DNA of 64,000 nucleotides from NCBI GenBank assembly GCA_029448655.1, contig JACCLO010000007.1, positions 1,364,001-1,428,000 of the forward strand, in the 5' to 3' direction. Numbering within the stretch: the first letter of the stretch is position 1; the number at the start of each line of letters is the position of its first letter. The stretch comes from Wolfiporia cocos. Its lineage: Eukaryota > Basidiomycota > Agaricomycetes > Polyporales > Phaeolaceae. Made by a program: the position numbers and the translations under genes. The notes beneath the pieces are model-generated. The model made no database searches. It was not told the origin of the DNA and saw only the letters and a list, made by a program, of their open reading frames with translations. Below, in pieces: positions 46,651 through 56,800 of this stretch.

Positions 46651-47202
46651 TATTTACTTTTTTGGTCTTGCAGAGCACGTAGGACAGCAAATTTGGTAGA
46701 AACACTTTGGGCACTTCCGGCGGTATTACCTAGTCTTGCAGCTCAATAACCAGAAATGCCCCCTCATGTTGCGATTCTGGAACGGCGGGTTGCCGCTGCC
46801 TCGTGTCAGGGACTGTTGGTGCGCTAGCAAGTGTGATATTAACTTTTCCTGTCTCATCCACTAGTCTACTCAACGCCAGGCACCTGTAGCGCACTAGTAC
46901 TTACATAGTATATCGTAGCTACATTTATACCAGCCACGCGAGTACTGGATGCTTACCTTTGGAGCACCCACATACGTATCTCCCTTCTGCCTCGTTCCCG
47001 CCTGTACTTACATGCCGCAGTGACGCGAATGTATCCGCATCACTTTAGGTATGACATATAGAGAGGCTTACCTTTGGAGCACCTGCTGACACGAATGTAT
47101 CTGCGTCACTTTAGCCCTCCGGTCTGTGTGTTGAGATTCCCGCCGTATCCGCTGTGCCGATCCGCTCCGGATTGCCTTGCCCAATCGCATCGTAATGTGA
47201 TA
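46651..47202. other. Copia 5' region (probable LTR remnant) with direct repeat
   Basis: A roughly 115-bp unit occurs twice: CTTACCTTTGGAGCACC at about 46954 and 47068, each followed by CGAATGTATC-CGCATCACTTTA or a close variant. Being immediately upstream of the primer binding site, this should contain the 5' LTR of the copia element, but I could not define a clean TG start. Confidence 0.4.
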
Positions 47203-47216
47203 GGTTATGAGCCCTG
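47203..47216 (+). other. Copia primer binding site, complementary to initiator tRNA-Met anticodon arm
   Basis: The sequence GGTTATGAGCCCTG is the reverse complement of the initiator tRNA-Met anticodon arm (CAGGGCUCAUAACC, CAU anticodon). Drosophila copia and yeast Ty5 use such an internal, half-tRNA primer. It lies 32 nt before the gag start, the right place for a primer binding site. Confidence 0.75.
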
Positions 47217-47247
47217 AGCTCAACAGCATTGGTCCCTGTGTTGTTGC

Positions 47248-48424
47248 ATGAAGCTTCAATCAAATCTACAGCAGACCGTTAACTTAGAACGACGCACTGT
47301 CCGCATAAGATTACTAGCCCAACAAGGCTATGAGATATCTGATTTAGAGGACCTATTCCCTTACCCCTCTAGTTCCCCATTCGACCATCTGTCCCGTATC
47401 GATCCCTCTATTTTCGTCGCCCCAGACATAACCCCGCATCAACTTTCCGCTCATCTGACAGCTGCTTCCATTCATCCCATGTCCACCACTGTTGCCAAGG
47501 AGTTCTCCGAGGTCCCAAAGCTTACCGCTGATGGGACCAATTACCGCATATGGTTGGGACAAGTCCAGCGAGCTGCTGGAGCATGCGATGCCGAGGAGCT
47601 GCTAACCCGTGCTGTCGATGTGTCGAAGGCCGATGAAGTCAAGCTCCACAAGCAGATGCTCAATGCAATCACTGGAAAGTTCCCCGACTCACTTTTCCAG
47701 AAGTACCTCAGCCTGTCGGACGTCCACAAGGTCATGGCTGGCCTGAAGGTTGAGTTCAGCACATCGACCACTGCTATGGATGCTGTGACAGAGGTCAAGC
47801 TCTTCACGCTTAAACATGTGGATGAGCGGAAGCTTCGACAGCATCTTGACCAGCTTGCAGAGCTGCGTGAGAAGCTATCTGAACCCGGAATCACTGTTGA
47901 GGATCGCACATACATCAATGCGATCACCACATCCATTCCACGCTCCTTCGCCCCGACCGTGACCACCATAATGAGCGCTGCAGAGATCTACAACTCAGCC
48001 CAGCCTGCTGTGGCAGCTAAAAAGACAATCTCACCTGAGGAGATTGTCAAGGCACTTCGAGTGGAGGCTGACTCGCACGCTGTCCTTTGGACAGGTGACT
48101 GAGCCGCCACAGCCACCATGGCCGCTAGCTCTGCCAGAGGGGGCCAGCGAGGGCGAGGACAGCATGGAAAGCGTGGCCGAGGACAAGGGAAGACTCAAGG
48201 GGGGGCTCCACAGGGATCTGATGACAATGTCACCTGCTACAAATGTGGTGGTAAGGGACACTGTGCGCGAGACTGTGCTTCGAAGAAAACGTTCTATCAG
48301 TCTGACAGAAAAGGAGACACTGCTGCAACTGCTGGTGAAGGCAAGCCTGCGGTGCCAAAGCTGAGGAACAGTGCAACAGATAGCACCGCCTCCTTGACCA
48401 ATGCGAGGAAGGGCGAGCTCGATG
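47248..48424 (+). pseudogene. Ty1/copia gag part with zinc knuckle (first part of broken gag-pol)
   Basis: The frame from 47248 (MKLQSNLQQTVNLE) contains a UBN2-type copia Gag (KLTADGTNYRIWLGQVQRA, then LKVEFSTSTTAMDAV). An in-frame TGA at 48100-48102 interrupts it, after which the same frame continues (ASSARGGQRGRGQ) to the nucleocapsid knuckle CYKCGGKGHCARDC. The frame is cut by a hAT-like MITE at 48425. Removing the MITE and one copy of its 8-bp duplication puts the downstream protease in the same frame, so this was a single gag-pol reading frame as in Ty1/copia elements. The TGA could come from CGA by a CpG transition. Confidence 0.88.
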
Positions 48425-49054
48425 TAGTGATGTGCCAGGCCCGGCCCGGCTCAAAAGCCCCGGCTTTGGCCCGGCTTTGGACGGCCTTGGCTTTTCAAAA
48501 CCTCAGGCCGGGCCCCCATTGACGGCCCAGGGCTTGGCCCGGCCCGGCCTGGGGCTTGCCCGGGGCCTGGCACTGTGAGGATGATCATCACTGTAGCCAC
48601 ACAAACTCATAACGTACCTTCTCCAACTATCTTCTGACAAAGCCAAGCTCCAGTATCTTCAATAATTAGTGTGAAATCATCATTTCACCGGCACGGTGCT
48701 CTGTGGCGCGCCTTCCAAATGGGGCATCGTATAGGCGCCCAAAAGTGAGCGACAGGCTTCAGCACCAAGAATTCAATCCATGGGACTATCCTCTTGCTTG
48801 ATTTTAAAGATATAGACATACTTCATTGGAATATGGCATACTGCTACTATATATATCCTCATATCATAGTTACTAGACATTTTATCCGTTAGAGCTTTCA
48901 GGCCCGGGGCTCACGGCTTGGCCCGGCCCGGCTTGAGACACAAGCCGGGCCCTGGGCCGTCTCAGGCCGTGGTGTAGGGCCCGGCCTGGCCCGGCCCAAG
49001 TAGGGCTTGGCCCGGCCCGGCCTATGGCCCAAAGCCGGGCCTGGCACATCACTA
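48425..49054. mobile_element. hAT-like MITE, 8-bp target duplication GCTCGATG
   Basis: A 630-bp element with inverted ends of 21 bases (starting TAGTGATGTGCCAGGC, identical on both strands) and the perfect 8-bp target duplication GCTCGATG (48417-48424 and 49055-49062), the hallmark of hAT transposition. Inside each end are GC-rich arrays of the GGCCCG type that can pair with one another. The middle is AT-rich with no coding sequence, so it is non-autonomous. It is inserted in copia gag-pol. Confidence 0.93.
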
Positions 49055-51646
49055 GCTCGATGATCCACTCACTTCCGAGGCTTGGAATGCCACTGCTGAA
49101 ATCCGTGTGGCAAGCACCTATGAAACGGTAGCCACCACAGCGAATGCCGGTCACAGGGTGGATATCTTCGATTCTGGAGCTTCGAGACACATGACTCCTC
49201 ATCTGGACTGCTTGTCGAACTTCCATCGAACCGCACCACATCGGATTCGCACCGCAAATTCCGAAATCTTCTATGCACAGGGAGTGGATGATCTCTGTAT
49301 CGAATTCACGAGCAACGACGTAACACGGTCGTTGATGCTTCACGACGTCTTGTACGCTCCGGCCATGCATGCCACCCTAGTGTCACTGGGTGTGCTTGAG
49401 GAGGCCAGCTACAGCTACATCGGTCGGCGAGGGGAGCTCCGAATACTCAACCCATCAGGGGCTCTGACAGGAGTGGTGCCCCGGGCCGATGGCCTGTATC
49501 GTGTCTTCCATGATGATGCCACTCTTGCGGCCCCTGTGTCCATGTCACTGTATGACCTACACTGCTGGCTGGGACATGTCAACTATGCGTACCTGAAAAC
49601 CATGCTCCACAACAGGTGTATCGTTGGTGTCCAAGTCAACCCTCAGCACACCGAAGAAGTCCAATGCACCGCTTGTCTCATGGCCAAGGCACGATGTACG
49701 CCCATCACAGCATCACGGCAGTCCCCACTTGCTGAAGCCTTTGGGGACCACCTGCATTTGGATGTGTGGGGGCCTGCCTCTGTAGCTACTATCAATCACT
49801 GCCACTATGCCTTGACCATAGTCGACGATGTGACTTGGTGGCTGGAGATGCCGCTGATGAAGGCCAAGTCAGAGGCCCTAGGCAAGTACATCGGCTTTGA
49901 GGCCCGTCTTATGACCCAGCACGGCCAGTGCATCCGCTGCATCCAATCAGACTGCGGTGGGGAATTCCTGTCAGATGACATGTCCACCCACCTCGAGAGA
50001 GCAGGCACCATTAGGAAGCTCACTGTCCATGACACACCAGAGCACAACGGCATGGCAGAACGGACCCACCTGACCGTCCTCAATGGGGTCCAAGCGGCTC
50101 TTGCTAGCAGTGACCTCCCCAAATGGCTGTGGGGGGAAGTGCTGCAGTACATTGTGGATGTGTACAACCGCACTGCATGCCGCACTTTAGGGGGACGCTC
50201 TCCCTATGAGGCGCATTTTGGGACCCCCCCGGACGTGTCTTCACTGCACCCCTGGGGTTGCACAGTCTATGTCCGCACTGCCACGGCATCGAAGCTGGAT
50301 GCGTGTGGTGCTGAGGCCCGTTGGTTAGGACTGGACGCCTCATCAAATGGCCACTGAGTTTACTGGCCAAAGCGGCGGACAATCACTATTGAACGTGACC
50401 TTGTTTTTGGGCTGGAGCCTGTGCACATCGAGGGGGAGCGAGACATAGAGATAGGACCCATCTTAGAACCTGCGAAGCCCGATGATGCTCCACCTCCACC
50501 TCCAAACGACCACTTGACACTCCCCCGGCACACTGCAGGAGCCAAGTGACCCCCTTATCACGTCGGAAAAGCGCCTGCGCATTCCCAGCGCCAAGATGCA
50601 TGAAATCACATCTGGGAGGGTATCACAAGATTGACTTGCCAGCTATGCTCCTAAACCCCTAAGGCGCAGCCTATGATTCGGCTATGTCGAAGGAGACCCC
50701 CAGTACGTATGTTATAGAGGTAAGCCCTCAGTCGAGGCGTCGATGTTGGACGAGACGACGAGGCAGGGTGGGCACTCAGAGGAGAGGTCGGTCAAGGGGC
50801 CTAAGCCCTACGATTAAGAATCTAAGTCTGAGGACCTAGTGTCCCAGACGAAGGTATATATACATGAGGGGCATGGTAACTACTCAGTAACTACCTGCCC
50901 TAATGCATTGGTCCGTGCACAGCCCTATCGGCGTTGCTAAGACCGTGGTTAGGTTATGTAAGCGGCCGGCCAGTAATGGCGGCCGCCGAGCTGTCATAGA
51001 CAAGGCGTCAGCGGCCCGGGTTAAGGGGGCGCTTCGACGCGGTGTCGTGATCGTAAGGTCAGGTGCCGCTACGCGGTCACCTGCCTACGCGTCGTGATCA
51101 CGTGACTTACTCTTTAGTACGTGATACACAAGTCGGACGCGTCCCGTAATGGGCGCGCCGCATGGCTTAGGCCTTAAGGGCTTTAGTGAGGACCCTTGGA
51201 CTCGTATGTATGGTCTGCCACATGTCTAGACAAGAGAAAAGGTAACCGTTACCTTTCTTGTGACAGAGGGCTGAGGGGGCACTCACTGACATACCCATCA
51301 ACGAGCCAATCCATGCAGGTATTGCATGTGCCATCGAAGCCGCTGCCTCTGACGTGGTGGGCTTGGACCCACGAAACCTGGCTGAAGCAAAACGGCGGCC
51401 TGACTGGCCTAAGTGGCAGGAGGCGATGCGTGAGGAGATATGGCAGCTCGAGTCAAGGGGGAGCTGGGAGTACGCAAACCCTCCACCAAAAGGGTCTGGC
51501 AAGAATGTGGTTGGGTCGACGTGGGTGTTTCAGACGAAACGAGATGTGCGCGGCACGATAGAGGGGATTTGGCAGAAGCAGGAGCTTAACCTAATCATTT
51601 TATGGGACACATTTCAAACCAAGGTTGCCAGTCCCCACTAAGATAG
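49055..51646 (+). pseudogene. Ty1/copia protease-integrase-RT (pol part, truncated)
   Basis: From the MITE onward the frame has the aspartic protease (VDIFDSGASRHM), pre-integrase HHCC (LHCWLGHVNY, CTACLMAKARC) and the integrase core with all three acidic residues (HLDVWGP, IQSDCGGEF, EHNGMAERTH). It stops at TGA 50355-50357, again a possible CGA change, continues as VYWPKRRTITIERDLVF, suffers a frameshift near 50530 and is interrupted by a solo LTR (50621-51265). The first part of the reverse transcriptase follows (WQEAMREEIWQLESRGSWEY, TWVFQTKRD). Then sequence similarity ends near 51560-51640, where a foldback element and another solo LTR lie. RNase H and the 3' LTR are absent. Copia order (integrase before RT) is clear. 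Confidence 0.88.
50621..51265. mobile_element. Solo LTR of another family, 5-bp target duplication GAGGG
   Basis: A 645-bp insertion in copia pol is flanked by GAGGG on both sides (50616-50620 and 51266-51270). Its ends are short inverted repeats (TATCACAAGA and TCTTGTGACA; the first likely was TGTCACAAGA), giving TG..CA LTR ends after one change. A TATA-like block (GTATATATAC, about 50851) lies inside. No related copy is seen elsewhere in the window. Confidence 0.75.
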
Positions 51647-52342
51647 TGTTACGGGTATTCCGAATTTTTGAACGCTGACAGAACTCACCATTGGGCCAAT
51701 ACGATACAGGGACTTGTTGAACAACCAACCCCCTGGCTACTCGATGTACCCCCGGTTGTATTAGTGGATAGGGCGCGTTTCACCTTTGGCAGATCCAACT
51801 CTGCCACCGTTTCATGTTCATCGTTCGTTAGCTGATAGATGGCGTTCAACCGCCATCATTCCTATCTATCATCTCGGATATATCATTCCATACTTATCAA
51901 ACGTTTGGTACTATAGCGTAGATAGTATCGGTGACATCTGGGACGGACTTGACCCCTAAAACCTAACACAGTATATAAACTCATGTACTTACTGTCGAGG
52001 CTTCTCAGCTCGACCTTGTTGTACAAACAAGAAGTCTTATACTCGTTCTCAAACGTAGGAAACTACGCTCAGTATCTTTCACTCGAGCAACCAGACAACT
52101 AAGTCCTCGAAGTGCACACTGACTTCTCGGACTTAGGCGAGTCTTATATTCTATCAGACTCGCACTCACACCGATTATATCCTCTAACGTGCATTGGATA
52201 TCATACGATCTCCTAGAAACTACATCTAGGACTTGAAGGCATCTAACGAGTATTTGCCTTGCACACGGCAAGAGTGCCCAAGTGCAGAAGAACGATCTAT
52301 ATTCGCGACTCGAATATACGAACGGGTATTCGACCCGTAACA
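51647..52342 (+). mobile_element. Solo LTR of the Ty3 chromovirus family, 5-bp target duplication GATAG
   Basis: A 696-bp LTR with TGTTACGG...CCGTAACA ends and GATAG on both sides (51642-51646 and 52343-52347). It keeps the TATA box and AGCTCGACCTT motif of the full element, in plus orientation. It lies inside the left arm of a foldback element, so it is the younger insertion. Confidence 0.93.
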
Positions 52343-52917
52343 GATAGGTGACACCAGGAACTGGCACCTTTATGTAAGCCACAAGCACCGACATTTGAAG
52401 AGTTTATTCCACCAGCCACAGAAATGTCAGAAGCAAACTATTTGCTAGGATTGATATCTCTGCTTGCATAGCTCAAGCCCCAGGAAGCAGATATGTGCTC
52501 AACGTTGAGCTATTTCATTGAAAAGTGAAGTTGGTCAAAATGCATTTCTCGCCGTGCTAAGCAATCTGGGGCAATAATATTATTTTCAAAGATGGGATTT
52601 GGTGGCTTACATAGTATCTAAGTGCTTTAAGATTGCCTTATTGGTACATCACGTGCTATAACCAGCGCTCAAGTCCAGTGCCTCTAAGCTTATGGAGTGC
52701 TGGAGATTTATACTTGCTCCAATTACACTGGTAATGACCACACTACTCCAGGGCAAAACATCAGAAACAGACCACATGGTATGTACTGTGATTTCGAGCT
52801 ACTCAAAATATGCTATCTCAAATTTTTCCAGAGATTAAGGCCAGATTTGGCGGCTTAGTAAGCATCACGTGATGCTTACATAAAGGTGCCTATTCCTAAT
52901 GTCACCTATCTTAGCAC
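52343..52917. repeat. Foldback / long inverted-repeat element (MITE-like)
   Basis: The left arm (AGATAGGTGACACC..., continuing GGCACCTTTATGTAAGC) matches the reverse complement of 52878-52917 over about 38 bases with a few changes. The arm extends further left past the inserted LTR (CTAAGATAG at about 51638). No transposase frame is present. A perfect 22-bp palindrome (52858-52879, centred on CACGTG) lies at the inner end of the right arm. Confidence 0.7.
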
Positions 52918-53134
52918 CAGTGCTAAACTATGTCACAGTGGTGCTGACAGTGATGGTGTCACAAATTATTGGGAAATAGGTACCCCCCCTGTCTCGAACC
53001 AACGGCGTTGGAGATCCATCATCACCTGCCCCTGTATGTACAAAGTCACGTAGTGTAACGGTACAGGTAGCCTACCCCGTGAATGGTCACATGGTCAGTA
53101 ACTTAGATAAGTGGCACATGACTGGGAAGCACTC
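52918..53134. other. Spacer between foldback element and chromovirus
   Basis: No feature is recognised except the target duplication CACTC (53130-53134) of the chromovirus. Confidence 0.5.
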
Positions 53135-53845
53135 TGTTACGGGTCGAATACCCGTTCGTATATTCGAGTCGCGAATATAGATCGTTCTTCTGCACGTAGG
53201 CTTGTTGCCGTATGCAAGGCAAATACTCGTTAGATGCCTTCAAGTCCTAGGTGAAGTTCCTAGGATATCGTATAATATCCAATACGCGTTAGAGGATATA
53301 ATCTGTTCAGGTGCGAGTCGAATAGAATATAAGACTCGCCTAAGTCCGAGAAGTCAGTGTGCACTTTGAGGACTTAGTCGTTCTGTTGCTCGAGCGAGAA
53401 ATACTGAGCGTAGTTTCCTACGTTTGAGAACGAGTATAAGACTTCTTGTTTGTACAACAAGGTCGAGCTGAAGAGCTTCGACAGTAAGTACATGAGTTTA
53501 TATACTACGTTGGGTTTTAGGGGTCAAGTCCATCCCAGATGTCACCGCTACTATCTATGCTATAGTACCAAACGTTTGATAAGTACGGAGTGATATATCT
53601 GAAATGATAGATAGAAATGAAGATGGCAGTTGAACGCCATCTATCAGCTGCGGGATGATGAAGATAAAACGGTGGCAGAGTTGGATCTGCCAAAAGTGAA
53701 ACGCGCCCTACATGCTAGTACAACTGGGGATACGCCCAGCAGAGTCACGAGTAGCCAGGGGGGTTGGTTGCGCAACAAGTCCCTGTATCGTATTCGCCCG
53801 GTGGTGAGTTCTGTCGATATTCAAAAAATCAAAATAACCGTAACA
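53135..53845 (-). repeat. 3' LTR of chromovirus
   Basis: 711 bp with TGTTACGG/CCGTAACA ends. The pol stop codon TGA (53846-53848) directly touches it. The three differences from the other LTR all lie in CpG contexts. Confidence 0.95.
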
Positions 53846-56800
53846 TCAGCCCCTCCCTAGGCATTCGTCGGCCTCGACGAATTCTCCAAGTTCCCCCCCT
53901 TCAGAGTGCCTCGGCGTCCTGTTCGTTGTAGATGTCGCCGTTCCCGCTGAGGGACGGGGTCGTAGGAGTTCGCCATACGAAGTGTTGGCGACACTCATTC
54001 TGTCGATGACCTGGTTGATTGAGCCCACAAGTTTGGCAAATATAGGTGGGGCAGTCGAGGATCCAGTGGTTAGCGGAACCACATTGTCGACAAGGCTGTT
54101 CGGGTGAGGGCCTCGCTGGTACCCGTAGGGAAGGGATATCGTGGAGGTATTCGTTGTGTCGGTACCTCCAGTGATGTGTGGCTCGGTGAAGGTTCCGGGC
54201 CGCCCATGCGGGTAGGGAGGCGGTGTCTCGTTTGTGCTCCCTCGCACCTTGCTCAAACTCCTCACGGGTAATGCTCTGCACCGAAGGAGATCGTCGAATA
54301 GGCGGCGTGCTATTCGCTCTTCGCTGTCGCCCTGGGGTAGCCCTAGGGCTCGTCGGGTGTGCAGGTGGTTCACGTCTCCCGTCGCCTCCCATACCAGGAA
54401 TACGTGGCGTCGGGTCTCTAACTCCTGTTCGTCGGGCTCTCTGAGTCTCAGTAGGCAGTGGAAATAATACTCTATCGCGTTCCATAAAATCAAATGGCCT
54501 TGCAACTCGGCGTCGTTCGTCAGTGGTGAAAAAGCGGGCGGGTTGTGGTACGTATTCGGGTCGATTGGGAGCAGTGTGCTCGCGATCCTCGAAGTCGTTG
54601 AGCGCGTGTCATAGTTGGGCCGTCGTGGTGGCGGCCAGTTGGTCGATAAGTCTGTCGGTGAGTAACTCGAGTCCCTCTCTCTGTGCTCTGATCTGCTCCT
54701 CCATTCGGACGAGGTCCTCGGTGATGTTCTGGTACGAGCTGTATACGTGGGTGAGATCCTGCGCAATGTCGAAGAGGGCCGACCAGCCATCGGCTCGGCC
54801 AGCAAAAGGTCCCTCGGCCCTGTACCAGAGGAGGGCGTGTCTGATCTGCAGGTGCTGGGGGGAATACCTTCTTGGTGGCGTACCTCTCGGCCGGCCTTCT
54901 CGACGGTCTGCATCACCGGGGGTCGTGGTGCGACGGGGGAGCTGGTGGCGAGTCGTCGACATACTATTACTGTTCTGCTCTCGAGTGTCGGGGTTGTTCT
55001 GACTCGCGTCCTGTGGTAAGCTTTTATCAGCTCCTTGGAGTGCTCTAAATTCCCTTCGTCTTCCCAGGAGTTGTCGGCCGTGGCATAGCCCTTCCACTTG
55101 ATGAAATATTGATGCTTCTTTCCTCGCCATCTATCAGCCAAGATGGCTTCGACTTCGTATTCTTCTTGTCCCTTGATGATATCAGGTGGCGGCCGTAGGT
55201 AATTGGGTCCGTGCACCCTTGTTTCCTTGAACGGTTTTAGTAACGCGGCATGGAAGACAGGGTGAATCTTCCAGCTTGTTGGCAACTGCAGCCGATAGGT
55301 CGTGGATCCCATCTTTTCCATGATGGTGAAGGGTCCTTCTCTCTTTGGTGCTAGCTTGTTTGATTCATACGGTATCGTCAGGTTCTTTGCATCAAGCCAG
55401 ACCTTGTCCCCCTTCTCAAGTTTGGGAAGTTCTCGGAGGAAACGTCCCGCCATTCTTTTCTGGGCTAGTTCATGTGCGATGAATGCCATCTTTCGCGCCT
55501 CTTTGATTTTCTTGATCCTCTCGACTGCTGCCGGGACGTTCCCTACTCTGTCATAGTCTGGGAATCCTCTCGGGACATATCCTAGGATGATTTCAAGTGG
55601 CGCGGGTCGGTTTTCGGTTCGTCTGGTGTTGTGGGCGAACTCGACGTCAGGTAGTCGTTGTACCCATTGGAAAGGGTCGTTCATGCAATAGATACGAAGG
55701 TATACTTCGATCTGTTGATTCATCCTTTCCGTTTGTCCGTCTGTCTGTGGGTGGTATGCCGTACTCATTGCTGATTCTGTCCCCTGCAGTTTGCACAACT
55801 CTTTGAAGAGTTTTGACGCGAATTGTGGTCCCCTATCCGAGATGATCTTTCGGGGAATACCGTACTGCGAGTAGATTTTTCGGTGGAATATTTCTGCCGC
55901 CCCTTCACTTGTAATCGTTTTGTCGCATGGGGTGAGAGAAATTGCCTTGGATAGGCCATGGTCGACGATCACCATCATTGAGTCATATTTTCCCACTCTT
56001 GGCAGGTCGGTGACAAAATCGACCGAGCATTGTGAGAAGGGGAGGGCGTCCTCCCGTGTCGGTATCGGTTGTAGTGGGGGTTTGATCGGATTTCAATCAG
56101 GTTTCATCTGTTGACAGATGGCACAGCCCCAGACATATTCCGCTATCATTGTTCTCATGTCAGGCCACCAAAAGTGGGTTGTGACCTGCACTGTCATTCC
56201 CCAGATCCCAGGGTGTCCGGCCGGGATCGAGTCGTGGTATTTTGAGATGACGTCCCGTCGAAGACCCTCATCTTTTGGCACGTACATCCTGCCCTTGTAG
56301 AGCAATATTCCATCCGTTTGCTGCCACTCATCTGCGGCGGTTTTCGCGGGGAATTCGTCTGCGCCTGCCAGGGCGCGGATCGCCTGTTCCGCAGATTCAT
56401 CTCGATCGTTGGCGCTTTTGATTCGATCAATGATCGGGATCTGGATCGCATGGACTACAAGCTCGTCTGGAATCATGGTTATTCCCTCGTTGTCTTCGTC
56501 ACTTTTGTCAAGGTGGTATAACCTAGAAAGTGTATCGGCCATGACCAATTTCCTTCCAGGGACGTGCTGCAACTTCAGATCGAATTGCGAAAGGAATAGA
56601 TGCCATCTCGCTTGTCGCCAATTTAGGCGCTGCGGGCTTCTCCAGTACGTCAGGTTCTGGTGATCACTTCGGATCAAGATCCGATGCGGTGCTCCTTCTA
56701 ACAGGTGCCGCCATTCTTCTAGTGCTCAGACTATTCTGAGTAGTTCGCGATCATAGATTTCGTAGTTCCGTTCTGTTGGTGTTAGGGATTGTGAGAGATA

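Noticed and set aside
46954..47200. Direct repeats as a pair of LTRs
   Set aside because: Only about 115 bp apart and adjacent; a local tandem duplication near the copia 5' end, without TG..CA ends or target duplication.
53630..53860. Frame MNAIYQLRDDED, repeated at 61388-61630
   Set aside because: Lies wholly inside both LTR copies, runs past one LTR edge in each, and has no relation to element genes; a chance frame in the LTR.
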